From the NCBI GenBank assembly GCA_002812745.2, contig NCSJ02000161.1, forward strand, positions 1-64,000: DNA of 64,000 bases, written 5' to 3'. The notes under the pieces are model-generated. The model made no database searches. It was given only the letters and a program-made list of their open reading frames with translations, and had not been told where the DNA came from. The translations under genes and the position numbers were made by a program. The DNA comes from Scytalidium lignicola. Taxonomy: Eukaryota > Ascomycota > Leotiomycetes. Positions 45,858 to 56,620 of the stretch are shown here, piece by piece (position 1 is the stretch's first letter; every line of letters begins with the position of its first letter).

Positions 45858-47787
45858 TCAGAAAATGTTAAAGTCTTGCTCTTGGTATTTTCCAGTAGGG
45901 CCACAGTGCACCATCATTTCACCATGCATCACGTTATGTACGTAAGCCTCTCCTATTAATTTATACCCTGATTCAACAGGTCGTAATATGATAGGAACTG
46001 AAGCACCAAAGAGGACACAACACAAATCCCCCTCACGTAAGACACCGGGACCAAGGCCTAGCATGCCAGCTTGTGTAGAGAACAGTTTCCTACCCAAGCA
46101 AGTACATCCAGTGTCATGGAGAAATTCATCAACGTCTCCATATTCCGCAGCTATTCGAAGTTCCGTGATTCCTTCAGGTGCGAAATCGCTGATCATAACG
46201 TCACGTTGGTTGAAATTTTGCTCAATCAAATGAAGTCGGAAAGCGGCAAAATTTGCGAGATGTTGTGATAGGCTTTTGTCAGGTATCCAACCAACTGCAA
46301 GTGTTTGGGCTATATCATGAAGGTTTTCACGTATAGAAATCAGCTTTCGTGCTTTAAAACGTAGTACATCCGGCCACACTTTACCACCGCAATCTTCCGC
46401 GGAGGAACCACGCTTGATGTTATATTCTACCGTTCTGCTGTATTCGTCGATTACATCGAAGACGAAACCACGGACGTATAATACTTTTCCGGGCATTGCT
46501 ATTTTCCAAAAAGTTGAAGTACCCTTTGCTGATCCGTAAAACTTAGCAAGACGATGGTTGACAGCAATCGCGTTCTCAAATCCGCTTCGGTTCCATGTTG
46601 GGATCCATGATGGATATTCTCCCTCGAAATCGCTTTCATGCTCATGATGTACGGCGGATAAAATACGCAAACTTTTCGTTGTTTCCATTAATTTGCATGC
46701 TACCTCGNAAAAAAAGATCATTTTCGGATTTGTTATAGTCTGAATCTACAACAGGTGCACCATGAAATAATGCGCTTGGGTGCTCTAACAAGGCATAAAT
46801 ATAATCTCTCGGATTAGAAGCCAATTGTGTGCGAGTTAATTGTAAAATATCGAGAAAATCATGGTAATCGTCAATTTCGTTGTTCTCTGGAAGAATTCTT
46901 TTGTACATTGCAGGAAATATCGAGAAGGTAACAAAGCTCGTTGTGTTTAGGCCAAAGTAATCTGTCAGAAGTTCGTTACAACTGATCATATAAATAAGCC
47001 TCATTAAGTAGGCGAAGTCGATTCTGGTGTTACCAATCAAAGCAACTACCGATTTTCCCATTCCAACTTCTTGGACCACCCATAACCGGGTAAACCACGG
47101 GTGACCCAATAATTTCGCAAATGCAGTCCATATTTCGTCCATATAGCTATTAAGATCTTCTGGTCGAGTTACTAATGTTTCTCGTAAAGCATATGACTTT
47201 TCGACAAAAGTGATGAATTCGTTGAATAAGGCTCGTCCTTCATAGTTATCGTCGTTAAGATAGTCGTCAATTCCATACTCACAGCGATTTCCCGTTGAAG
47301 CTTGACCCAGCCAAACAAGCACGCAAACCGCATTGCTATAAATCCAACCCATAAGTCTTACTTGATGTCCACGTTCTTTCTCATTCTTTTGATCAATGCA
47401 CATGGCATCCACCCATAGAACTTGAACTTCAGTTGGGTCCCGAATCTTCTTTAAAGCACTCCACAGACTAACAGTAATCTTTAGTCTTTTCTCTTCGCAA
47501 TTTATCACCCTTGTCTTCGTCGGACATCCCCAAGCGTAAGAGAGAGCTTTATATGCTGGAGCTTGATCACGTTCTACAACAGACAAACGGCATCGAATAA
47601 GATCAGTTTCTTCACCCGGTAGTAGCTGTAAAATTCTTATAGAAGTTGCAGTTGTAAGAGGTTTGTATTCGTAATTGCCGGCTGTAAGAGAGAGGCGTTG
47701 TTGGCTGAACTTTAGACCTGGGCTGGCATCACGCTTTCTTTTGGTGGATCTGGCCCTCGTCTTTATGCCCTTCGTTCGCATTAGCAT
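45858..47787 (-). CDS. HET-domain (heterokaryon incompatibility) protein
   Basis: Two frames on the minus strand meet at an N beside a T run (46708). If the N is not a real base, the frame is continuous: 1929 nt, 642 residues, giving NDLFFEVACKLM at the join. The HET domain fills the first third: YKALSYAWGCP, LWVDAMCIDQKNEKERGHQV, VLVWLGQ, then WFTRLWVVQEVGMGK. The C-terminal part has YPSWIPTWN and a typical closing region (REGDLCCVLFGASVPIILRP, then GEAYVHNVMHGE). HET proteins trigger cell death when incompatible strains fuse; the partner and allele specificity cannot be read. No transmembrane or repeat domain is attached. It is intronless in this reading and otherwise undamaged. Confidence 0.88.
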
Positions 47788-48283
47788 CGGTGACTCCTAA
47801 GGATTTGACGCTTAGGTGGTAGTGCAGGTGTGATGTTCTGAGGTATAGGTTCACCAGAAAGAGTCCGTTACTGTCTTCCGTAGTGTCAATGCGAATGGTT
47901 GGGGATATATACGGTATGAAGATGAGGTCTGGCACAGCCACAATGGCTGCCAGGGTTGCATAAATAACGTCTGTGCGGCAGGCAGATTCATAGTAAATAT
48001 GGCGGTCCCCTAGGGCGGTGTACTGTAGAAGCATCCCCTGCTTNAAAAAAAGGCGACGACAGGGTGAAACACGAAGAAATGCAGGAGAGCAGGAAGGACA
48101 GCTTCGAGGCTGGAAAGGAAGACAAAGAAATTAAGAACGAAGTTGAAGAGGGAGGAAAATCAGATGACGTTGTGCGATGCGCATTCGAAGAGTAAATCGC
48201 CAAGGGCGATGCTAGTCCTTTTGTCCTTCCGGACTTGTCGCATTCCTTGGCCGACCAGAGGGCCCTAACGAGCCCAGAACCAT

Positions 48284-48731
48284 GGGTCTGTGCGCTACAG
48301 GGCATTTTGCCGACTTTTCAGCCCTTCACTGTTAATTTGATCAATTCAACGAATATACTTTCAACTACTCCCCCCCCTTGACGACTGGCATCATAAAAAA
48401 GGCTATGAGATAACTACAAAGCATAAGGAGGCTATGTGCCTCATCCTTCTACGTTACCAGACATGAATCCCATAGAAAAGTGCTGGCGGAGGATCAAACA
48501 GGCTCTCCATAAACGTTATCATCAATTTACAACCGTGAAAGAGATGCAATAGGCTGTAAGAGAAGAGTAGGACGCAATAGCCCAAGATTAAATTAATAAG
48601 TTGATTTTAAAGCAAAAGCATTAAATAACTATACTTATGCAACGTTATAAGTGGTCTACTCCTAATTAAATAATGATTTAGTACCTAATCCTCATGAATT
48701 GAGAGTGAAATGCCCTGTAGCGCACAGACCC
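48284..48731 (+). mobile_element. small Tc1/mariner-type remnant with terminal inverted repeats
   Basis: 24-bp perfect inverted repeats, 48284-48307 and 48708-48731, begin GGGTCTGTGCGCTACAGGGC. Between them, 48450-48640 in the plus strand encodes LPDMNPIEKCWRRIKQALH, then TTVKEMQ-stop-AVREE-stop-DAIAQD. This is the C-terminal end of a Tc1/mariner DDE transposase (family: SPDLNPIE..W). The stops replace Trp or Gln. The first part of the transposase, with the first two catalytic acids, is missing, so it is an internal-deletion derivative. I do not see an obvious TA duplication next to the repeats. Confidence 0.75.
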
Positions 48732-49865
48732 CACAGAACATTACATTTAGTATACGCTGATTATTGCTCGGTTTTATGAAGATTAATTATAAACAATTTA
48801 ACTTACTATTATTTAAAGCTATCCTGTTGAGTAATAATCATCAAACGTACTTTGAATCTTAATGGATTCCAATTTATAATATTACACTTCTGCATAGCAT
48901 AGAAAGCCTGAAAATTCAGTAAAATTCAGTTTGGTCAGAGTATTGTTGCCTGAAAAATAGCCGATGTCGGTGAAAGTGAGTGGATTTAAGTATCCCCTTA
49001 TTTGCGTTATAAGGCCTTGATAGCCTAAACCACGTATTTATAAAACTTACAGTGATGATGATGATATTTATTTACGTCCAGCGGGTCAGGTTCGGGACCT
49101 GCTGCCCTGTGTGACCTCCCGAAGGGTATGGGGACGTGCTAAGCTTAGGATTTATATACAAAGTACTATCTAAAAGAGAGCCAAAAACCACAAGGGGCGA
49201 AAAGCTTTTCTTATAGGTAGTCCCGGGTCCCTGATCCCGCGGTGTCACAGTGCCTCTGAATACCTAAGAAAGCATTTCTAACATAAGCGTTCAATGAAGC
49301 TGGTGACTATGAACCTCCCACAGCCGGTTGGGGTGGCCATCAGATATTTTGTGTTTATCGAAAGATAATGCAACACGAAAGTGCAATACCAATATGGAAA
49401 GGGAAGATCTCTTCGCAGCGGCTCTCAGAGTCGAAAAGAGGATACAGCGCTCAGGTATAACCCTTCCTTTGACTCAATCTTAGCTCTATAGACACTGCCT
49501 CAGGAGTGCTACAGGTTTGTGGAATGCACCACGTACAGGTGTTGAGTCGTCGTATTCCATAAAACTTATAATAGTGTTACCTAAGACCATCTCCGGTAGT
49601 TATGGGCATTGCGTATGGATTTTACGAAAAGGCCGTGTTGAGTTATTCGCCTCGGCTATAATATTTTGTCTATCCTGCATGCGGAGTACTGTAGCTCCAA
49701 TTGCTCATTTATCTAGACAGCTGATAATGCTCGAGCCACGGAATTTAAAGTCTGGCAAGATGATCTAACGGGGGTAATATTAACGCTAAGTACAGTAGTC
49801 CTTTAATACAAAATAATTCCATCCGTATATTATGCACTCTTCACTGAAGACTGGCAATACTTATT
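48732..49865. other. intergenic, no gene recognised
   Basis: About 1.1 kb. A short block near 49473-49550 is a diverged copy of 27980-28055. Near 49395-49462 the plus strand reads MEREDLFAAALRVEKRIQRS and ends at a GT, which might be an exon of an unknown or broken gene, but no continuing exon convinces me. The last part would be the promoter of the esterase gene. Confidence 0.35.
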
Positions 49866-51052
49866 ATGGCCGACTATTCAACATATGACGGGCCAAGCCT
49901 TGAATGGCAGGATTTCGTAAAGAGCACTACTCTAAATGCCACGGGTCTAGCTCCAGGCCAAAGCATAACAGATCTTCAACATAAAACAAACTCTTCCCGA
50001 GATGCCGAATCAGCAAAGTATCTAGCAGAATCAGGTTTGTCATAACAAAGCTTCTTCCTAGAACGGAAATCACTCGTTAGCTGGCTGATATATTAATTAA
50101 TTCTCTTTTTTTCCCCATCAGGCATTCAGGACAAGGTCTCATTCAAGGACCACCAAATCCAAACTCAAGATGGCCAACACATTGTTGCTCGGGTTTACCG
50201 ACCCAAGAATGTGCAAACAGATGTACGCCTCCCTGTTTATCTGTTTTTCCACGGCGGCGGGTTTCTCTTTGGGACACTCTCCTCAGAAGATGCCAATTGC
50301 CAACGTCTCGTGGTCGCTCTCCCAATCATTGTGGTGAACGTTTGCTATCGTCATACCCCGCAGTTTAAACATCCAACTCAGGCTAACGATGCTTGGGACG
50401 CTTTTTCCTGGGTGCTTGATCATTTCGATACCATTGGAGGTGATAGGGATAAGTTAATTATTGGCGGGATCTCGGCGGGGGGAAGTCTCGCAGCATCGGT
50501 CGTCGTCAAGGAAAATAGAACTTCGAAATCGGAAAGCCGTATCAAGGGACAGATCTTATGTATTCCACAATTGTTTCATCCTAATGGGTTTCCCTTTCAC
50601 TTGGTGGCGTCTAGGGAGAATTGCTCGTGGTCTCGACACGTCAATGCTCCTATTATACCGAGGGCTCAATTAGATCTCTTCAGGGACCTCCTGGGGGCTG
50701 ATGATATTGGAGATACCTCCTTATATATCGGGAACTGTACAGATGCGGATGTTGTTGGGATGCCGAAGACCACGATTATCGTGGCAGGGATGGACCCGCT
50801 AAGAGATGAAGGCTTGCTATATGCTGAGAAGCTGAGAAGAAACAAGTGAGTTATGCCTTGAATTATATTAGGTCAATGATGTTTGTTAATGAAATGAACA
50901 GTATTTTAACAAAAGTACATGTATTTCAAGGTTTGCCACATGGGTTTTACCGATATGCAACTCTTCCGTCTACGGAGCTGTGGTTTGAGGTTATTATTGA
51001 TTCGATTAAATGGATTCTTAAGTCGGATAGTACGTCGGTATGGACTGACTAG
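49866..51052 (+). CDS. alpha/beta hydrolase, HSL-type carboxylesterase
   Basis: Exons 49866-50034, 50122-50845 and 50902-51052 join to 1044 nt (347 residues). Introns are 87 and 56 nt. The second acceptor is the AG at 50900-50901, the one that keeps VHVFQGLPHGF in frame. The motifs are those of the hormone-sensitive lipase (alpha/beta hydrolase-3) family: oxyanion HGGG at 100-103, nucleophile GISAGG with Ser174, an acidic residue in GMDPLRDEG, and catalytic His311 in GLPHGF. It would hydrolyse ester bonds of small substrates in the cytosol; no signal peptide is seen. It runs convergent to the Baeyer-Villiger monooxygenase gene, whose ester or lactone products such an enzyme could cleave. No damage. 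Confidence 0.9.
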
Positions 51053-51197
51053 TCTACAAGACAGCTTTCCAGGATATTCAAGATCTATATTAAGATATAA
51101 GAGTTACTTCTTAAGATTAGTGCTACATCTTCTACGTCTCTCCATGAATTTATAAGATTACTATATGCATATCGGATAGATTTTTATTAAAAAAATT

Positions 51198-51221
51198 ATA
51201 TTGATATTGATATTGATATTG
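51198..51221. repeat. ATTGAT microsatellite
   Basis: About four copies of a TATTGA hexamer lie between the 3' ends of the convergent esterase and monooxygenase genes. Confidence 0.8.
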
Positions 51222-51360
51222 ACGATGCCATGTAAAAATCTAAACTAAATCCATTTTTGTGCAGATGTTTAATCGTATAATTCTGGCAAGACCAGCAAGT
51301 TCCAGTACTCATCAAAATTAATAGTTTGAATATCAGACACCTTCCCAGCCTTAGCTTCTC

Positions 51361-53510
51361 TTAGCGTGAACCCGTTCCCGAGAGATACGCAAATCGATTC
51401 GAAGCCTTCATAGGGATCAATTCCATGCTATAATCCTCCCACCGTGGATTTCGCAGCGCTTCTACATAGTGGAAAGAAGTACCCCCGTAAATGGCAATTA
51501 CCTTTTTATTTATTTTACGGTCAGCTAGTCAGTTACACAGTAAGGCACGACGAGATAAACTTACCGGTCCATCGGCAGTTCCTCTCTTGTACCAACTCCT
51601 ACAATCAGCAACCCAAACAGTTCGTTGTAAGAACCTTTGGATGTGCTCGTTATAATCCATGGTCGCTTCGTGGGTTACAGCCATGGACCGGATGCATTCG
51701 GTTTGGATTTTATCAATGCACTTGTAGATGTAGATGCCCATTGCTTGAATACCCACGACAAGGGAGCCATTGCTGATAGGAGATCCCGGTCCAATGAAAC
51801 CTTTTTGGTAAATTTAGCAATGAAAACGAACTTAGGGAGGGAGGGATTTTTTTATAAAACGGCTGCTCAAAATATGTATAACAAATTCGAGACTCACTGA
51901 AGTAGTTCGGAAAATCAGGAATAGTTATCCCAAAATATGCTAACGGGAGATCATCCGTCCACCTCTTTGCAAGATCAACACCATTACGTCCGACGATTGG
52001 AAATCTAGGTCTGAAAGTGGTATCAAAGCCCGTCGCACAAACGATAATATCAAACTCAAGTTCCTCACCACTCTTCGTCCTAATCTCCTTCTCCGTAAAG
52101 ACTCCAATGTCATCCCATCGCGCATCGACGTTGTCCTGGATCAATGCCTCTAGATATCCCGGCCCGGGCGTCTGACGACGACAACCTACGGGGAATGGCG
52201 GAATCAGCATCTTTGCGAGGTTCTTACCCTTCTCACTATCCCCTAGCCTTTCTTTCATTTTCTGGATGAAGAGTTCCCGTGCGTTCTTCTGGACGTCGGA
52301 TTCTCTTATGCTTCTCTTGAAGTTGACGATGCGGCGATCGATGAGAGCCTGGCGATGCTCCTGGCAGAAATTTGGGTCCGACTTGAATTTCTCTACGACG
52401 TGCGGAGCATAATTGTATTGGTCGTCCATGTCAGGGTCGTTGTCGGTTGGTTCATTGATGCCAGGTGCGGGTGAAACCCAGACATGAGATCGAATGAAGG
52501 ACGTAAGGTGAGACGCAACTAAACTTGCAGTTCAGCTGGCTGTAAAGTACTACTTGGGGAGGTGAACTTGATTTTATTACCTTTAGCAAGTTTGGGGATT
52601 ATTTGGATTGCAGACGAGCCTACTCCAATAACAGCAACCTTCTTGCCAGTAAAATCTATCGATTCGTCCCAATTTGCAGAATGCACTAGTCTGCCCTTGA
52701 ATTCTCCAAGTCCCTCGACATTGGGCCACTTCCAATTGCTAATACGATAGTCAGTCAGTATCTTGGGTAAAGAGTTATTGTATCAATATAGAACAAAGAG
52801 GAGAAGATCGAGCTATTACTCACTTCAAAACTCCACCTGCGTTTATGAATATGTCACAAACATCATCAAAGACGTTTCCCCTGGATTCCACCTTGAGTCT
52901 CCATTTCCCTGTCCCTTCATCCCACTGCGCATGCTTGATCGAATGCTCATATTTAATAAATCTTTCAACATCGTACTTCTTTGCCGTTTTCTTCATGCAG
53001 TCCAAAATCTGGGCAGAAGTAGCATAGTAGTTAGGCCACTCTGGATTGGGTTCAAACGAGTAGGAATAATTATGTGCCGGAATATCACATTTACAGCTTT
53101 TTTGAATTATACTAGATGAGCCTACATACATGCATTGTATAAGGGGTTAATTCACTTGGACTCACCCAGGGTATCTGTTATACATCTGTTAGAAAGAAGA
53201 AAAGAGGGCCAGAATCAGTCAATTAGACCAGCTGAACTCACCGATTCTCTAACCAAGTTCCACCAAGTGCGGCATTCCGCTCATATATCACCAAGTCGAC
53301 ATTTCTATTCTGCATACGCTGATCGAATATAATGCCCATGAGCATTCCCGAATATCCCGCTCCCAGACATGCTATCCGCAAAGGTCGGCGGGAATGGATT
53401 GGTTCTTCTCGAATCTCGTACGCGGGACGGACGATTGAGGGCGCTTTGGACTTGACGGGCGTCGCTTCCACTGGCAATGGAGCTACTTCAGATAACGCTG
53501 TTGGGCTCAT
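51361..53510 (-). CDS. Baeyer-Villiger-type flavin monooxygenase, C-terminus shifted
   Basis: Seven exons on the minus strand: 53510-53242, 53174-53166 (only 9 nt), 53096-52824, 52738-52581, 52518-51898, 51800-51565 and 51501 onward. The product has a FAD-binding GAGYSG, then YPGCKCDIPAHNYSYSFEP, the Baeyer-Villiger fingerprint FKGRLVHSANWDE, and an NADP-binding VIGVGSSAIQ. FAD/NADPH enzymes of this type insert oxygen next to a ketone, giving an ester or lactone. In the last exon, a TC duplication (CTCTCGGG) shifts the frame after NRFAYL. The protein then ends at 51361 (568 residues), whereas the old frame ran to 51269 (GNGFTLREAKAGKV to PELYD). It may still work, as the catalytic domains are complete. 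Confidence 0.88.
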
Positions 53511-55587
53511 TCNTTTTTTTATTTTCTTCTTCTTCAAATGGTAGCTAAGTCTATCATACAAAATAAAGATAAAAATTATAAAAATCGGATGCCAAGCTAC
53601 GACTATGCTGTTTTTGAATGCAGTTTTGTATTTTTTTGTACAGAGGATAGATATAGCTCGTGCATTCTTTCTTTTGTTTGGCATCAGGCATACTACTGTA
53701 TACTCTTGATCGGACCTCAATATCCGACGGCAATTAATGTCCTTGGGTAAACGTAACGGGGTATTATTGAGTGTCGTTGAAAGCCAGCAATGGCGGTTTG
53801 ATTTATCAATCGGACTTCAATGTCCGACAGCGATTAGTTGAGCTGACTGAGTTGGCACTGGCAGTCCTCTTTTGGAGACATTGTCAACAGATCTCTAACA
53901 AAAGTAGACTCGCTTCTCTGCCTTGTTTGTCTCTGAGAAAAAGTATACCATCTCGCGAATTGAAAAGTTCCTCTCTCGTAGGGATGTGTGATTGAATCAT
54001 GTGATCATTCTCTTTGGATTCGAGATAACTTACCTTACTGATTACTAAGATTATCTCGGCACGGAATTAAGATTCTCCTGTAGTTGAAGGTCACGTGAAA
54101 ATGAAGAATAGCACGCAATCGCCCCTGTTGCACCCAAGCGAGAGAGCTGGCCAATGAGCAGCAGCCCGGCGAGAGCATACATAAGGACGTCGTGCCCTCG
54201 ATCAGAGTCGCGCTCTCTCGAGTCTCATTTCTCTTCCTCCTTCGTGCAAGATTCCTCAATCTCGCTCTCGAATTGACCTGCGATTTCCTGCTCTTCTCCA
54301 GCGTTTTTTCACGCTGGTTTCGACTGTCTTCTGGCGGTGACCGCGAGAGCCGATCAGCGATTTTACGGTGTTCTTATCTCATGACACATGGAAAAGCAGC
54401 GGCGGGCCAATGAGCAGAGTCCGAGTGGGCTTGGTTGTCTGGTTCCTGCGCAACGAGATGCATCCGCCTGCTCGACGAACCTTTTCTGCGGAAGCCCGTC
54501 CGGCCATTGCATGCAACTCCGAGGTCGGGAGAGGGGATGGTGAAGAACCAAAAAAAAAAAAGTATCAATGAAACTAGCGTTGAGGTAAAGAGTCGAATGG
54601 GAGCTGATGGAAGGTGAGTATGATGATTCTCGCCTTGTTATCACCTTTGAGATGTAGTTTTTTGTTACATCTTCTTTTGTCAATTATCTTAGGCGCTTTC
54701 TCTCTCTCTCTCTTTTGTCACCTCGAGTTCAACCATACAAAGGTGGGGCACCATAGCAACCGGGAGGAGGAAATCCAACGAATCACATCGCCGGCCACGT
54801 TCAACTATCGACGACCTGCTGATGCCGCCAAGTTTCCTCCCGGGCGGCTTATCTCTGCAGTTCGGCGGCCTTGGTCAGGGACGTGAAAAGAGGATGCGAT
54901 CGATGCCACTGGACATGGACAGAGATTCGATCGAGATTTGAGTTTGGAGAGAGGAGAGAACAGGCAGCCTGGACGAGGTTGATTGATTGATTATATTTTC
55001 ACTACAGGTGAGGTTCCTACTGTAGGATAGGAGATGATGAGATGAGAAGAGAAGTGCAGAGACACCGGTGGGGCGCATTACGTGCGGTGCGATGTGCAAC
55101 TCCCGCAACTCCTACGCTCAGATCGAATCGAGAAAGAGCTGGTTTAGAACGAGTGATCAATCAGTTGCAATCTGGCTTCATCCTTGGGATGGGCTGATGG
55201 TGCATGGCAGTGCATGGTAAGTCAGTAACACGTTCGTGCGTGTTGGGAATGCGCAGAGATGATCGGGGAGGAGATTTCAAGGTTTGCTTGCTTTCTCTCT
55301 TTCTGGTCGAGAATGGGAAGGAGCAACCTTGACGGGCTGTCCGTTTGCACCGCCAGTTCGGATGCGAAATTCCACGGCAGCCAGCCCACTTCCATATCTA
55401 CGCGCTGTTTCCTCGACTTCTCTCTCTCTTTCTTCCCTCACCTCTTTCGCTCTCCTATGTACGCATCTACAAATCCTTCAATTAGCAATTAGATCCTATT
55501 TCTGAACTCTCAGCAATCCGCTGTACTTTTAGTGATAATCCTTCACTTTTGATCGTGTATCGCACTACACACTAATTACCTATCATC
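53511..55587. other. intergenic; two palindromic direct repeats
   Basis: About 2.1 kb upstream of both the monooxygenase (minus) and the cysteine dioxygenase (plus). Two diverged copies of ATCGGAC.TCAAT.TCCGAC occur at 53708-53737 and 53808-53839, each an inverted repeat around TCAAT that could be a regulator site or a small foldback relic. 54.1-55.5 kb is GC-richer and pyrimidine-tracted (CTCTCTCTC), as in fungal promoters and leaders. Several open frames here look accidental. Confidence 0.4.
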
Positions 55588-56620
55588 ATGGCTGCCGTCA
55601 AATCCAGTATGATCAACACGCTCAAGTCGAACATCTCCGCCCACAGACCGCAACTTGCTGCCACGGTCAACACCCGTGGCATCACCGTCGCTGCCAACCA
55701 GACGTCCAATTCCGGAATCAGTCGAGCTGTAAAAAGCACATCTTTCCTCTCATCATCCCAATCCAGTTCCACCATCTTGCCGCACCCAGAGCCGACTCCA
55801 GCCGCCACATCCACGACTCCGCATTCCACCACCACCAACATCACCACCGCATTATCCAACCCATTCAACACCCTCGTCAACACAATCACCGAGACCTTAA
55901 CAATGACACCGTCAACGGCTCCCTCCCTCCTCCGAAGTCTGACCTCAGCCATGCGCGGCTACTCCTCCAATCCCGACCATTGGTCCAAATACGCATACGC
56001 TAATCCCAATAAAGCCTACACGCGCAACCTGGTTTTTGAAGCGTCGGGAATATTCAACTTGTTGGTCCTGGTCTGGACTCCGGGACATGGAAGCCCCATT
56101 CATGACCATGCCGATGCGCATTGTTTGATGAAGGTGTTGAAAGGGTGCTTGAGGGAGCAGAGATTTGAGATGCCGACAGGCGACAAGAAGGGTTCGTTGA
56201 AGGAGATTGCCGACTTACAGTTTGGCGAGGGGAAGGTTGCTTATATTGCTGACACTGTATGCTTGCCTCTTCGTATCATTCCTTTTCCTTTCCTATCCAT
56301 TTCCCCATGCCTTCGTATTTCTCTTCTATCCTCTATCTCTATCTCTTCTTCTCTATAGTCTAACCCGCCAACAGATCGGTCTCCATGCTGTCTCCAACCC
56401 ACACCCTACCGAGTATGCTGTGTCCCTTCACTGTAAGTGTCTCCGTATCAAACAACTCTTTAGTCGTGCAACAGCTCCCTAACGCTTTCACTTAGTATAC
56501 ACACCACCCAATGCAGCTATTCGTGGTGCCAGCGTGTACGATGCCGAGAGTGGAGAAGGGAAACTCGTGAGCCCATGTGCTTATGATTCTGTGCAAGCGG
56601 TCGTAACGTCCGCTAACTGA
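55588..56620 (+). CDS. cysteine dioxygenase
   Basis: Exons 55588-56256, 56375-56432 and 56496-56620 join to 852 nt (283 residues). It is a cupin-fold iron enzyme that oxidises cysteine to cysteine sulfinate, the first step of cysteine breakdown and taurine/sulfite formation. Iron ligands are His172 and His174 (PIHDHADAH) and His227 (IGLHAV). Cys179 and Tyr244 (LYTPP) correspond to the thioether-linked pair known in the family. The N-terminal 110 or so residues are Ser/Thr/Pro-rich, starting MAAVKSSMINTLKSNISAHR, longer than in animal enzymes. They may be a targeting peptide, or translation may start at a later Met (TMTPSTAPSLLRSL). No damage. Confidence 0.92.

Noticed and set aside
47988..48305. 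105-codon minus frame upstream of the HET gene
   Set aside because: It runs across an N and into the Tc1/mariner inverted repeat, and shows only low-complexity Ser/Leu content.
54035..55108. Several overlapping ORFs in the 54-55 kb GC-richer region
   Set aside because: They lie in pyrimidine-tract promoter-like DNA, overlap on both strands and show no domain.
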